This document shows, piece by piece, positions 35,501-43,500 of a DNA stretch of 64,000 bases. The stretch comes from CAIQJJ01 sp049325275 (GTDB taxonomy: Bacteria; Chloroflexota; Anaerolineae; Anaerolineales; UBA4823): contig JBMOLU010000013.1 in NCBI GenBank assembly GCA_049325275.1, forward strand, positions 1 through 64,000. The letters are read 5' to 3'. The position numbers were made by a program, and so were the translations under genes. The stretch's first letter is position 1. Each line of letters begins with the position of its first letter. Under the pieces are notes generated by a model. The model was not told the origin of the DNA. It did no database searches and was given only the letters and a program-made list of their open reading frames with translations.

Positions 35501-38500
35501 GGTAGGGCGCGCCGAGATTCTTTTCCAGCAGGTCGTTCAGGCCGTCCAGGTCGCTGTCGGGGTTGTTGGGCTCGGAAAAAACGCGGGTGAAGCGGCCGGG
35601 AGCGTATTCGAAGAGCCAGCCGTCCAGTTCGGTTTTGTCGCTCAGACCGTCGCGGTCGCTGTCGGCGCGCATCGGGTTGGTGCCGAGGCGCACTTCGTCC
35701 AGGTCGCTCAGGCCATCGTTGTCGCTGTCGGTGCGAAAATTGCTGCTCCCAGCGCGCAGCTCGGCGGTATCGTTCAGGCCATCGCCGTCGCTGTCCCAGG
35801 AGTCGTCGTTTTCATCGCTGCCGCGGAAGACGGCCGAGGCCACCAGCCCGTCGCCGTCCAGGTCGCGCTGCGGGCCGAAACCCCACGAGCGTACGTTCAT
35901 GAAGCCGTCCAGGTGCAGGGGGAAAATATCGTATACCAGGTCCTCGCCCATGAACTTGGCGTAGTCGGCCTTCTCGACGTTGTCGGTATCGCAGACGTAG
36001 ACCCAGCATTCGTAGCTGGGAATGGCCATGGCGGCTTTGAAGCGCAGTTCGAGCGCTTCATTGATGCCTGCCGTCAGCGGGATAGAGCCGCTGTACTTTG
36101 TGTCGGTTTTGTAGCCGCTGTAGTACCACGAGCGGCCGTACAAGGCGTGATCGACGTAACCATAGCGCCGGACGTTTTGCCAGGCGGACGGGTGCTGATT
36201 GCGGTTGGCTGTGATGGTGATGTAGGTCTTGCCCAGGCTGTATTTGAACGTGGCAGCCCGCAGGTTGCCGGCGGTGAAGATATCGTCGGCGCTGGCGTAG
36301 GCGGTGGAATAGCCGGAGGAAGGTGGTTTCTGATAAATGCGCGTGCGGATGGTAGCCGTAATCAGCATCGAATTACCAACCTGTAAACCCAGGTTGGGGT
36401 TGACCAGGGCGCCGTTCATGCCGGTAAAGGTCACCAGGTCGTCGCGCCCGGTGTCGATGGCCACGTCGCCGCTGTAGATCAGGCGCGCCAGCCCTTCCAC
36501 CCAGCCGCCGACGATGCTGAAGCACAGCGCATCGACCCCCAGCTCGCACAGGCCGAGGAAGACCAGGTCGATCAATCCAACGATGGCGACCGCGATCGCT
36601 CCTACCGTGGTCAGAGCAATGGCAAACAGCACGACGGCGATGATGATGCCGGAGATGGCATCAGCAATCAACGTGTTGGCGGTGATCGAGCCGAACTTGA
36701 CATCCTGCGTAACCCAGGTGTAGATGAACGCCCCGACGATCACGCCGATGCTGATGATCAACCCGACCACGCTGGCCTTGCGGGTGATGCCGATCAGTTC
36801 CGAGCGCCCGCCGAGCACCGAAAGCAGCGCTGCCGGTTTGCTGATGCCTGCCGCCGCCGAGACGATGCTCGTGGCGCTGATCACGGCCTTGATCGGCGCG
36901 ATGACGGTGGCGATCAGCAGGGCGAACGATAAGAACAGGGTGCCCACCCCCGAAACCACCTGTTCGCTGGTGCCCAGGAGCTTTGCCAGGTCGGCGGCGA
37001 AGAACTTGAGCAGCAGGCCGGTCACCCCGGCCACCACGGCAAGCGTGATCCCGATGGCGGTGACGGCGTTGGCCTTGATCTCGCGGAAGGTGCCGATCAC
37101 TTTGCGCACGATGTCGGTGGTGCCCAGTTCCTTCAATTTGATGAACTGCGTGCCGTTGAGCCGCCCCAGGTACTGCCAGACGACGAACTTGTTCTGGATG
37201 CGCGCCAGCACGAGCGTATTGACGGCAAAGACTGCCGCTCCCTTCGGCCCGTTGAAGGCCGCCACTTCGTCGCGGATGTCCACATCGGCCAGCTTGGGCA
37301 TTTGCCCGGTCAGCGAGACTCCGGCTGCCTGCACGACGTGCGACACGCCGGCGTACAGCGACAGGTAAAAGAACTGCAAGATCGCCAGCTTGCCCTGGCG
37401 TACGTCCTCGGGGTCGGTGGGGTTCGCGTCGGCGTAGCGGGCGGCGAGCTCGTCCCAGTAGTCTTCGATGGCGTAGGATTTCCACGACCGGGTGATCGGG
37501 TCGTAGCGGAAAGGCGCCCAGTTGAAGCCGCGTGTCGTCAACGCCGGCACGCCACCATCGGCAGCGAAATCCATCGTCAGTTGTTTCCCGTTCCATTGGG
37601 TCACGCTGCTGTGGCCGCTCAGGTCCAGGTTGGCGGTGCGGAAATTGTCCTGGTGAATGTAGAGCAGAGTCGGCGTGATCGGCGCCGTCTCCGACCAGTG
37701 ATCGGTGAAGCGATTGAGAATTTCACGGTTCGTTACCTGGGCAGTGTCGCCGATGGCCCGGTCGAGGTGCGTGTCGCTGCGGGTTTCCACTTGCAGGATG
37801 TTGGGGATTCCCCAACGCTGCTGCTCGCTGACGCCGGCGTTCTGATCGCGGTCGAAGCGTTGGGCGAAGGTGGTATTGCCCGTTCCGCCGGCGATGTACA
37901 GGTCTTGCAGCCCGTCGCCGCGGCACTGCCCACCGCTCACCACCTCGCAGTCGCGGCCGACCATGAAGGAACCGCCCAGCCCGTTGACCAGTTGGTACAG
38001 GGCGCCGTCCTCGTTCAGATCGGCGTCTACGGCGGGATCTTCGTAGATCACGGAGCGCTCGTTGGGACCGTTCTCGCGCACGTTCAGGCCGGTCAGGGCC
38101 CATTCGTCCGGGTAGGTGTGGATGATCTGGGTGATGTTGTTGCCGTCCGGTGTGTCGTTGATCATCTGCACCAGCCACACCAGGCGCACGCTCTGGGCGT
38201 TGCCCCAGGTTGCGGCGGGTTCGTACATCATCTTGCCGTAGAAGGCGATGTGGTTGCCGGTCTTGTGTTCGGTGACGAGTTGCAGCGGCACGTAGGCGAG
38301 CATTTGTTGGCCGGAGCCGGTTTCGTCGTTGCGCGGGCGGACGATGATGCCGTAGGTGTCCTCGAGTTCATCGGGGTCGGGCAGGTTGGCTACCGAATCG
38401 CCGCCGTCGAGGGTGATCTCCAGCATCGGCACCAGGCGCAGGTCGCCATTATCGTCTGGGCTGGCGGTGCAGTGGGTGCCGCCCTGTGCCATGCATACGT

Positions 38501-40271
38501 CGAAGAAGGTCTTGCCGTCCTTGTCTTGCACCTGCGCCTTGCGATCGAAGGGCCAGTCGAGCACGTTGAAGGCATACCAGAGATGATCGGAGTCCATCGG
38601 GCGCAGTTGGAACTCGACGTATGTGGGGCGTCCCGGCGCCAGGCCGTTCAACACCAGGCGGAAGGGATTGTCCTCGTCGAAGGTTGCCCCCGCGGCGGTG
38701 AAGGGCGAAAGATCGTGGCGATCAGGGACACCGTCGTTGTCGTTGTCGTCATCGAAAAGGTCTGGCGTACCGTCGTTGTCGGTGTCCCAGGTGGGGTGAG
38801 CGCCGGGTTTGTACCATTCGGCGCTGTCTTCGATGCCGTCGTTGTTCGTATCCAGTTCGAGGGGGTTCGTGTACCAGGCCTGGCCGTTGTAGGTGAAGCC
38901 CTGCACTTCGAGCGTGTCGGTGATCGTGTCGGAGTCGGTATCTACGCCGTCGGCGATGCCATCGTAGTCCTGGTCTTCGGTGCTGGAACTGGTGCCCAGC
39001 AGCGCTTCCTCGTAATCGCTCAGGCCGTCGGCGTCCGAGTCGGTGCCGTCGTCAGCCGCTGGCAGGGCTGCGGGCAGCGAGGCTGCATCGAAGGGCCGGC
39101 TGCCGAGATAGGTTTCCTGTACGTCGCTGAAGCCGTCACGATCCGAGTCGGTGCTTCCGTCCTGCCGGATGCGCGCCAGGTCGGCCGCCGTGGGGCCATC
39201 GCCGGGGGATGCTTGCAGGTTCTGAATGGCCTTTTGCATCTCGCCCTGTGGCTCGGTTTGTGCGGCGGCTTGTTCGGCCTGGCGGGTGTAAAAGGCGGCT
39301 GCCTGCGCCGATTGCAGCAGGGGTGAGAAGACCATCGAGACGATAAAGGTGAGGGTGATGGCCGCGCGCAGCTTTTTGCTGCGGCTGTTGCGCGCCAGTA
39401 CCACGCTCAAACCAGCGGCCAGCAGCATCAGGCCTGCCTGCGGAGCAGCCTGGCGTACGGCGGAACGCATCTCGGCATACCACCCGGCGGCAGCCGGCTG
39501 TTTCGGAAAATTGGAGAAATCCACTGTGACGGCGGCTTCACTGCGTGTGTCCTCACCATCGGGAAAGTCCAGGTGCAGCGCCTGGCGCAGCGGCAGGCCG
39601 TTGGAGAGCACCCACAATTCACCGTGGCCGCTCATGCCGGCGTACACCTGCGGCAGGTCGAGGCTGATGCCGGGCGGCAGCTCGCCGCGGGCGATCATCT
39701 GCCGTTCGATCTGGTCGCGCAGGTAGCCGGCGAAGGCCGGGCCGTCGATGCGAAAGGTGTAGCGGCGGAAGGTCAAGCCGGCGCGTGTCTCTTCGCCGGC
39801 GTCGGTAACGTCACGGGCGGCGACCAGGAAGGCCAGAAAATCGCCTTCTGGCGCAAAGAAGCCGGTGAAGTTTTCGCTCTCTTGCCATTCGCCATCGCCG
39901 TAACGGGTAAACGCCCGCTCGCCCTCGACCTTGACCTCGACGGCGCTCGCGGCATCGAGCAGGCTGCCGCCCTGAAGGCCCCACAGCGACAGGTTCATAC
40001 GCCGTTCGGGCAGGTTGTTGGAACCCTGCAAATACAGGCGTTGGGTTTTGCTCTCGCGCCCGATATTCTCCACTTTCGGCAGTGGAAGCGTGGTTTGGGC
40101 GATGTCCACGCTGAAGTCGTAGCGGCCCAGGCGGCGCACGCGCTCCCAGACTGCTTCGGGCTGCGTGTCGATGCCCTGGGCCTGTGCCCGCCAGGGGTTG
40201 GCCCAGGCCCATAAGGACAGGGCGAGCAGCAGCATGGCAAGGGAAAAGATGAAAAATCGCTTTTTGTTCAT
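26523..40271 (-). CDS. Giant multi-domain surface protein with three YWTD propellers
   Basis: One uninterrupted frame of 4582 residues; AGGAGA precedes the ATG by 6 bases. Visible modules, N to C (approximate residues): signal peptide 1-32; unknown domain 35-270; two hydrophobic segments at 277-325; Asp-rich TSP3/EF-hand-like calcium repeats 367-527; large unknown region 530-1050; four or five membrane-like segments 1057-1254; more TSP3 repeats 1474-1564; Ig-like domains; LamG-like domain 2020-2217 (GQWHHVAHAAGSDGQ); five YWTD repeats 2404-2624; DUF11 2650-2780; five YWTD repeats 2804-3040; PTPTP linker 3054-3107; six YWTD repeats 3114-3330; PPC-like 3410-3534; Ig-like modules to the end; VYLPAIAK at 4555-4562 and a basic tail. 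Likely an adhesin or matrix protein. Enzyme activity is not seen. A 71-residue gene lies 11 bases upstream and a BTAD regulator is divergent. Confidence 0.9.
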   Translation of the reverse strand: MNKKRFFIFSLAMLLLALSLWAWANPWRAQAQGIDTQPEAVWERVRRLGRYDFSVDIAQTTLPLPKVENIGRESKTQRLYLQGSNNLPERRMNLSLWGLQGGSLLDAASAVEVKVEGERAFTRYGDGEWQESENFTGFFAPEGDFLAFLVAARDVTDAGEETRAGLTFRRYTFRIDGPAFAGYLRDQIERQMIARGELPPGISLDLPQVYAGMSGHGELWVLSNGLPLRQALHLDFPDGEDTRSEAAVTVDFSNFPKQPAAAGWYAEMRSAVRQAAPQAGLMLLAAGLSVVLARNSRSKKLRAAITLTFIVSMVFSPLLQSAQAAAFYTRQAEQAAAQTEPQGEMQKAIQNLQASPGDGPTAADLARIRQDGSTDSDRDGFSDVQETYLGSRPFDAASLPAALPAADDGTDSDADGLSDYEEALLGTSSSTEDQDYDGIADGVDTDSDTITDTLEVQGFTYNGQAWYTNPLELDTNNDGIEDSAEWYKPGAHPTWDTDNDGTPDLFDDDNDNDGVPDRHDLSPFTAAGATFDEDNPFRLVLNGLAPGRPTYVEFQLRPMDSDHLWYAFNVLDWPFDRKAQVQDKDGKTFFDVCMAQGGTHCTASPDDNGDLRLVPMLEITLDGGDSVANLPDPDELEDTYGIIVRPRNDETGSGQQMLAYVPLQLVTEHKTGNHIAFYGKMMYEPAATWGNAQSVRLVWLVQMINDTPDGNNITQIIHTYPDEWALTGLNVRENGPNERSVIYEDPAVDADLNEDGALYQLVNGLGGSFMVGRDCEVVSGGQCRGDGLQDLYIAGGTGNTTFAQRFDRDQNAGVSEQQRWGIPNILQVETRSDTHLDRAIGDTAQVTNREILNRFTDHWSETAPITPTLLYIHQDNFRTANLDLSGHSSVTQWNGKQLTMDFAADGGVPALTTRGFNWAPFRYDPITRSWKSYAIEDYWDELAARYADANPTDPEDVRQGKLAILQFFYLSLYAGVSHVVQAAGVSLTGQMPKLADVDIRDEVAAFNGPKGAAVFAVNTLVLARIQNKFVVWQYLGRLNGTQFIKLKELGTTDIVRKVIGTFREIKANAVTAIGITLAVVAGVTGLLLKFFAADLAKLLGTSEQVVSGVGTLFLSFALLIATVIAPIKAVISATSIVSAAAGISKPAALLSVLGGRSELIGITRKASVVGLIISIGVIVGAFIYTWVTQDVKFGSITANTLIADAISGIIIAVVLFAIALTTVGAIAVAIVGLIDLVFLGLCELGVDALCFSIVGGWVEGLARLIYSGDVAIDTGRDDLVTFTGMNGALVNPNLGLQVGNSMLITATIRTRIYQKPPSSGYSTAYASADDIFTAGNLRAATFKYSLGKTYITITANRNQHPSAWQNVRRYGYVDHALYGRSWYYSGYKTDTKYSGSIPLTAGINEALELRFKAAMAIPSYECWVYVCDTDNVEKADYAKFMGEDLVYDIFPLHLDGFMNVRSWGFGPQRDLDGDGLVASAVFRGSDENDDSWDSDGDGLNDTAELRAGSSNFRTDSDNDGLSDLDEVRLGTNPMRADSDRDGLSDKTELDGWLFEYAPGRFTRVFSEPNNPDSDLDGLNDLLEKNLGAPYHPRVENPRPVALYAETGDDDDFLRPGQRFVYTTTVRNEVAEAWWASGSLVITAPLALGGRSFSSNFVLGSGQESVQGRNLTVQANAGSQAAPIDQSVNARLDQNPNGGGSLGSVGYGSALPLTVDNDRPVSGITGSGYVAAGGTRLLGITASDPTSRVSRVQVRVQNGDWMDAVRDGEFWLFPWEVPTSEGEYVIFTRATDAVGWEQSPAAASSVYVDAHAPTVTVNLAENQVLAAQRGSAGDDGNRWVLALSGTASDPAFGRPASGVALVEVSLLKREPGQSAPPPNDGGWQPATVITATSPNTWSLDYVLPALDENQAVQVTPSGFYTVEVRARDRAGNLTDEAGITRVRIGIDNDAPTAGLSGLDAVNVLAPALDETFTIGGLVTDTGAVQAGVSGVEIALVPAEVVPSLDDRTLSLPLNELPAAVVFSDVSGFERTFYCLPEQCPTSGVPGRFDTAVQFDGSNQYLDPLQLALPLTGFTTSLWFNTTCTDCGIFSADHGHLGALGHDRELYLDAGKVCANLLAPGGSYEAICSIENGFADGQWHHVAHAAGSDGQVLFVDGVQRVRGFLSASAFTTQSGANLGFAPAAGQDYFSGRLDEFVVYNTALTEAEAATLFQAWQPAVVENPGAPVSTWRYDLPSGIEGFYQIDLRPSDALGNRNDRRQDWRQWRGEIDTAYPQVSIQVAYSGQGESAQTHYSGSANDLNLVEAGFVSPCGPQAIERSNYASPWWAQWSNDTPRLYRLSFNCTVPGYQSDNVHLRACDAFGRCAAARPDQYRIFYTSYHTGGYNGSAEAGRIQSASTYDGSDVRALIDNLGGNPVAIALDIPGGKLYWTANPHHPATASIHRANLDGSNPETLISGIPAGTLGPKTLGLALDRAGGKLYWTIGNGIYRANLDGSGAEQLFTLPGQYNVAGVIALDLAAGTMYWTVSDYYGPAYDTGTIWRANLDGTGAQALFPNVPRMTALAFDPAARKLYWMADNVIRRADPDGTNAEDVVTGVNEYFRTGLAAGPNGYRLYWIEDESVQQAGPFGVRSTLLDTVNTHPVYLPWALAIGRIPAVTITQVDLSIAKREPPAGIAVQGGTVSYDLIARNESFLDAHDVLVEDSLPAGLSLAAYQPPAANCAANGSTVSCALGDFASGQALTITLTLDVAPGTSGFLTNHAVITSREQDFAPTNNSTTVARTLGVPAATATPEASARYAYAGSWASVVRVRLDQPGSSEIIVPYNAISSQLYFPIEGVAVDNLNGKLYWPQPYAAKIQRANLDGSGVEDFITGVDQPTFITVHAGTGKVYWLSDYGNTLERANLDGSGRETLLTGLVARSLAVDAVRGKLYWIAATGKVQRAGLNGQDIETLVEDVFGAVELAVDPYGSKIYWIDTDPFRIRRANPDGSQVETILDGFTARPVGLLLDAAAGRLYWFEADTLRRADLNGSGAEDVAANLPHISAYGPYDPMNLAYLALPTNTPSPTTPPSPTATLTPTETPTFDPGATDTPTPTPSNTPTPLPSSTPGGPAPAERIFWADIGAFFRRAQVSGCPDGSCVETLLDRPAGSINDLVVDSGNGFLYWTDPASASILRARLDGTHVTTILAGLDDPQGLAFDPQEGQLYWSETALGRIRRANVDGSEPVTFLDGLDSPVWLALDPFHDRLYWYENRAGFQQQIWQANLDGSGAQPAVTDSEIGFPYYFLEFVTALEVDPEHGWLFWTDTGGSQPGSDFPYGRINRYDLACGQAGGGDSCFATIVQEDRVYPFGLGLDPNAITLYWATYTWDEDTHLPVDYTMKSARMDGTLSGGSVTALIDLPDVIPAAVDVQYPLACQPAADAFEPDDLAGQAVTITLDAPSVGHTFHTADDADWLSFNAEEGQRYVIRTALSGSDVDTLLALYAPDGTTLLLANDNATPGVAYSQITFDPAASERYFLRVVDVNGAASCETLYSVSLATGAHVPLPTGEPGPAPDFAGPALDSAVLNPADGSTLDSLTPIAVSGGAYARDFLQTLHVTVDGGPLFDDGWANGVLTDTIWSASWTPPAEGVYTLEAVVTDWAGRVQTDTHPITVTVDTGLPAISLTPSIYTTTHVLPGSSQIALHGLATDSLGVQRVTVNVDSSGWQEAAFDGDAGTWVYPWPAGSLDDITIPVAAQVTDHAGKTALASQDITVDVVAPLPDGVFLYHQTASGLHEIFPGETVYEANATLVITWTAASDASGLQNYFAGWTASAAPALDDLTSVAPDEVLQVGQVAGEAQVRYAHVVSTDNRGNRTWSTLGPIYVDGPETPDLTGFTPTGIEPEPYGAWRGSGGTQLGADREAYRAGRGQIQRFYATWDAANLRLTWLGADWDGDGDLFVYFDTAGGGATTLFNPYTATATIDLPGGLRADALIWVEDTTTASLYTWNGSDWDLAAFLNTDQFRFSAASQAPGQPIPDYLITDLSLPFSLLGLDPASPLGLLAVASEEDRLSLWASAPDKNPHNSPRVISPLALGRALNAFALNVAYRWPSLDAGIRPNLGRFADSDLQLALQPAPAGVTVGFLESDLLDLLAPGIRLDADEDGEPDAALPLDDHAYPLRDGQTITYTLAYTNTGAQAAPDVLVTIDAYGALSLPGSSLAIDLGDIPAGTAGIYTFQATVDSGQSGRSAELIATVADGPHGEYDWLWVQHDLDTEAPTGLQITAPVGFIRPYTQTIHGLVSDASGAPHIELEIESQAGRAPRQSIQCNDLTPSDGHWACEWNAGSTAGIASFRLRARAGDAYGNLSGWTAWRTLAVDSIPPAVSLDAAFEQALADGFINAAEARITGLVTDDQRATGLVACLGNLPCAPYFVSPGNTPVGTWSLRFPVDELDGVVQSMALIGYDAVDNASTPLERTFTVDGVAPAITATQLLAEVPTNTQHDLLSGNVSDGSGVGSLYLRIQPPAGPATYRAITLSGNRWTASASFSQPGLYTLSVEAYDLAGNYRASQAFNVLVTGPHQVYLPAIAKNAGTATGLAPQTPKAGKRGR

Positions 40272-40282
40272 GAAAGGTCTCC

Positions 40283-40498
40283 TTACGAAAAACGTTGTTC
40301 CTCGCCTCCATCATCCGCCTTTGTCCATTTTGCCGGGCGCATCTCGGCCTGTTCGATTTCGCCGGAAAGATACTCGGCAGCCTCGTCCACGCTAGCGAAG
40401 CCCTTGCGCTCGCCGGTTGCGGTGTTCTGCAGGGAGATGCGCCAGGGGCCATGGGCGCCTGCGCGCCAGAGTCGGATAACGTAAGCGTGATAGTCCAT
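40283..40498 (-). CDS. Small hypothetical protein upstream of the giant gene
   Basis: A 71-residue basic-to-acidic soluble protein with no signal peptide. Its sequence has a two-strand plus helix look: YHAYVIRLWRAGAHGPWRIS, then LQNTATGERKGFASVDEAAEYLS and a charged tail. Its stop is 11 bases before the giant gene start, so the two are co-transcribed and possibly coupled. No Shine-Dalgarno precedes ATG 40498. It shares a 94-base divergent promoter region with the BTAD regulator. It could be an accessory, chaperone-like or regulatory protein for the giant product; family not recognised. Confidence 0.6.
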   Translation of the reverse strand: MDYHAYVIRLWRAGAHGPWRISLQNTATGERKGFASVDEAAEYLSGEIEQAEMRPAKWTKADDGGEEQRFS

Positions 40499-40549
40499 GG
40501 TGGTGTGGTAAAAAAGATAAAACCTATCTCATTTATCTTACTCGGCGAT

Positions 40550-40586
40550 CGTCACCAAAACGTCACCGGCAGGTTGGCGATATAAT
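40550..40586 (+). promoter_or_regulatory. 11-bp spaced CGTCACC direct repeat and TATAAT of the BTAD regulator
   Basis: CGTCACC occurs at 40550-40556 and again at 40561-40567, exactly 11 bp apart, followed by TATAAT at 40581-40586 and the ATG at 40593, only 6 bases later. BTAD/SARP-type regulators bind heptamer direct repeats spaced 11 bp just upstream of the -10. The site sits between the regulator and the small/giant gene pair, so it could be an autoregulatory and divergent operator. The mRNA would be leaderless. Confidence 0.55.
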
Positions 40587-40592
40587 CTGGCT

Positions 40593-43500
40593 ATGGCGCG
40601 TCTCATCTTGCAGTTTCTGGGTGCCTTCCAGGCCACCGTCAATGGACAACCCGCCGGCGGCTTCCGCAGCAACCGGGCGCGTGCCTTGCTGGCTTACCTG
40701 GCGGTCGAATCGAGCCGCGCACATGCACGCGCCGGCCTGGCGGCCGACTTCTGGCCCGATCTGCCCGAAGCCGATGGCTTACACAACCTGCGCCAGACCC
40801 TGGTGCGCCTGCGCCAGGCGCTCCGTGACGATCAGGCCGATCCGCCACACCTGCTGATTACCCGCCAGGACGTGCGCTTCAACCCACAGAGCGACTATAC
40901 CCTGGACGTCGCCGATTTCGATGCGCAGATCGCCGCCGCAGGGCCGCAGCTTGCCGGGTTAGGCGTGACGTTGCTTGAAAACGCTGTAGCCCTTTACCAG
41001 GGTGAGTTTTTGCACGGGTTTTCCCTGCCCGATAGTTACGCCTTCGACGAATGGCAGTTGCTGCGGCGCGAGCAGCTTCATCGCCGCGCCCTGGAGGCCT
41101 TGTACAGCCTGGCAACCTGGCACCTCGATCAAGGCGAACCTGCCAGGGCGCTTGTCTATGCCCGGCAGCAACTGGCGCTCGACGCATGGCGCGAAGAAGC
41201 CCACCGCCAGACCATGCTGGCCCTGGCCTGGAGCGGCCAGCGCAGCGCTGCCCTGGCGCAATATGAAGCCTGCTGTAAAATCCTGGCCACCGAACTGAAA
41301 GTTTCCCCCGAGACCGAAACGGCCGCACTGTACGAGGCGATCAAGGCCGGAGAAATCGGCCCGCGTACCGGCGCCTCGTTTCCCTCACCCCAATCTCCGC
41401 AGACCGGCCTGCCGGCGCCGCTTACCCCGTTCATCGGCCGTGACGCCGAGCTCGAACACCTGCTGCGCCTGCTCCGAGCGCCGGCCTACCGGCTGATCAC
41501 CCTGTTGGGTGAGGGCGGCATGGGCAAGACGCGCCTGGCCTTGGCTATAGCCGAACGGCTCGTGGCGGACTTTCCCGATGGAGTCTGGTTTGTCCCGTTG
41601 GCCGATGTCGCCGAAAACGTGCCCGCCGAATCGGTGCTCGTCACCGCCGTCGCCGCCGCAATCGGCCTGACATTGACCGGCAAGGGCCTGCCGGCTGCGC
41701 AGCTTTCCAACGCGCTGCACTCACGCCGCCTGCTCTTGATTCTGGATAACTTCGAGAGTTTGCTCGCCTCCGAGAATGGGCCGGCCAGCGTCGATCTGGT
41801 CCTGCAATTCCTCCGGCAGGCGCCGGGCCTGAAGCTGCTGGTCACCTCGCGTGAGCGTCTCAACGTACAGGCCGAATACCTGTACCGGCTCAAGGGTCTG
41901 CCCGTCCCTGCGCCGGACGACCCCCAGGCGCATACTTTCGGCAGCGTGCGCCTTTTTGCCGAACGCGCCGAGCGCGCCTGGCACGAATTTGTCCTCGATG
42001 CCGTCACACTGCCGGGTGTGATTGAGATCTGCCGTTTGTTGGAGGGGGTACCGCTGGGTATCGAACTGTCCGCAGCCTATGCCGATCAGATGGCTGCTGG
42101 CGAAATTGCCGGCGCCATTCAGCGGGACCTGGACTTTCTCTCCTCGGCCCAGCGTGACCTGCCTCCGCGCCACCGCAGTTTGCGGGCGGCTTTCGAAGGC
42201 TCGTGGCGTGTGTTATCCCCGGACGAACAAGATGGGCTGGCTGCCTGCACCATCTTCGTGGGTGGTTTCGGCCTGGCTGCGGCGTCTGCCGTGACAGGAA
42301 GCAGCGCTGCCATGTTCCAGGCCTTGCTCGATCGTTCGCTTTTGCACCAGGCGGTTCCCGGACGTTACGAACTGCACGCTTTCGTGCGCCAATTTGCCGC
42401 CCAGAAACTTGCCGGGCAGGCGGCGGCGGAATATCGCCTGCGCCACGCCGATTACTACACGCGCTACGTCGAGCAGCGTGCAAACGATCTGCGCGGCTCC
42501 CGGCAACAATCGGCCCTCCAACAAATGGCCGAAGAAATCGAAAACATCCGCCACGTCTGGCACACGGCGGCGCCGGCCGACCTGTGCCGTCTGCTGCGTC
42601 TGGCGGATGGCCTGGAGCGGTTCTATGTGCAGCGCGGCTGGTATGCCGAAGGACTCCAGGCGTTTTCAAGCAGCATACCGGCCGGGATGCAGGCGGGTGG
42701 TTTGCAGGCCGCTTTCGAACAGGCCTTGAGCGCTCAAGCCCATACGGGCGTTGTGGCGGACTTGCTCGTTCGCCGGGCGCGCTTCGACTACCTTCTTGGC
42801 CGCTTCGAAAGCGCGCGGCAGTATCTGGAAGCCTGCCTGCCCATCGCAAGCGCGGCTGGCGATGATGTGTTGCATGGGCGCTGTCTGCACCAGCTAAGCA
42901 GCATCGCTTCGGACCTTGGCGACCTGGCCGGCGCGCTCGAACAGGCTTACACGGCCCTGGCCCTGTTCGAGCGCGCCGGCGACGAAGAGTGGATCGCCAA
43001 CGCCCTGACCAATATCGGGCGCACACTGGCCGTACAGGGGCAGTACGCCCAGGCAGATGAAGCCTACCGGCGTGGGCTGTCCATGCGCCGTACGCTGGCC
43101 GCGCCCTCGGGCCTGGCCGATTCGCTTAACAACCTGGGCCTGCTGGCCTTGCGTACCGGTGATTATGCTGCCGCCGAACAATATTTGCGCGAAGCCTTGC
43201 AGTATGAAGAAGAAATGGACGATCAGCCCGGCACGGCCAACATCCTTTCTAACCTGGGCCTGGCCCACCTCGAACAGCAGCGTTACCCCGAGGCGCGAAC
43301 CTGTTTTCAGAAAGCGCTGGCGATTCAAGCCTGCATCGGCGACCGTGAGGCGATCGGCATCTTGCAAAACAACCTGGGCGATGTGGCCAACCTGCTTGGC
43401 GAATACGCTGCGGCCGTCGAACACCTCGAAGCCAGCCTGGCGATCAAACGCGAGATGAACAACCGCCGCGGGCAGACCTTTTCGCTGGTTCACCTGGGGC

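Noticed and set aside
37302..39326. Long plus-strand open frame (674 codons) opposite the giant gene
   Set aside because: Antisense to well-formed TSP3 and other modules; composition is that of a GC-rich shadow frame, with no start signal or domain.
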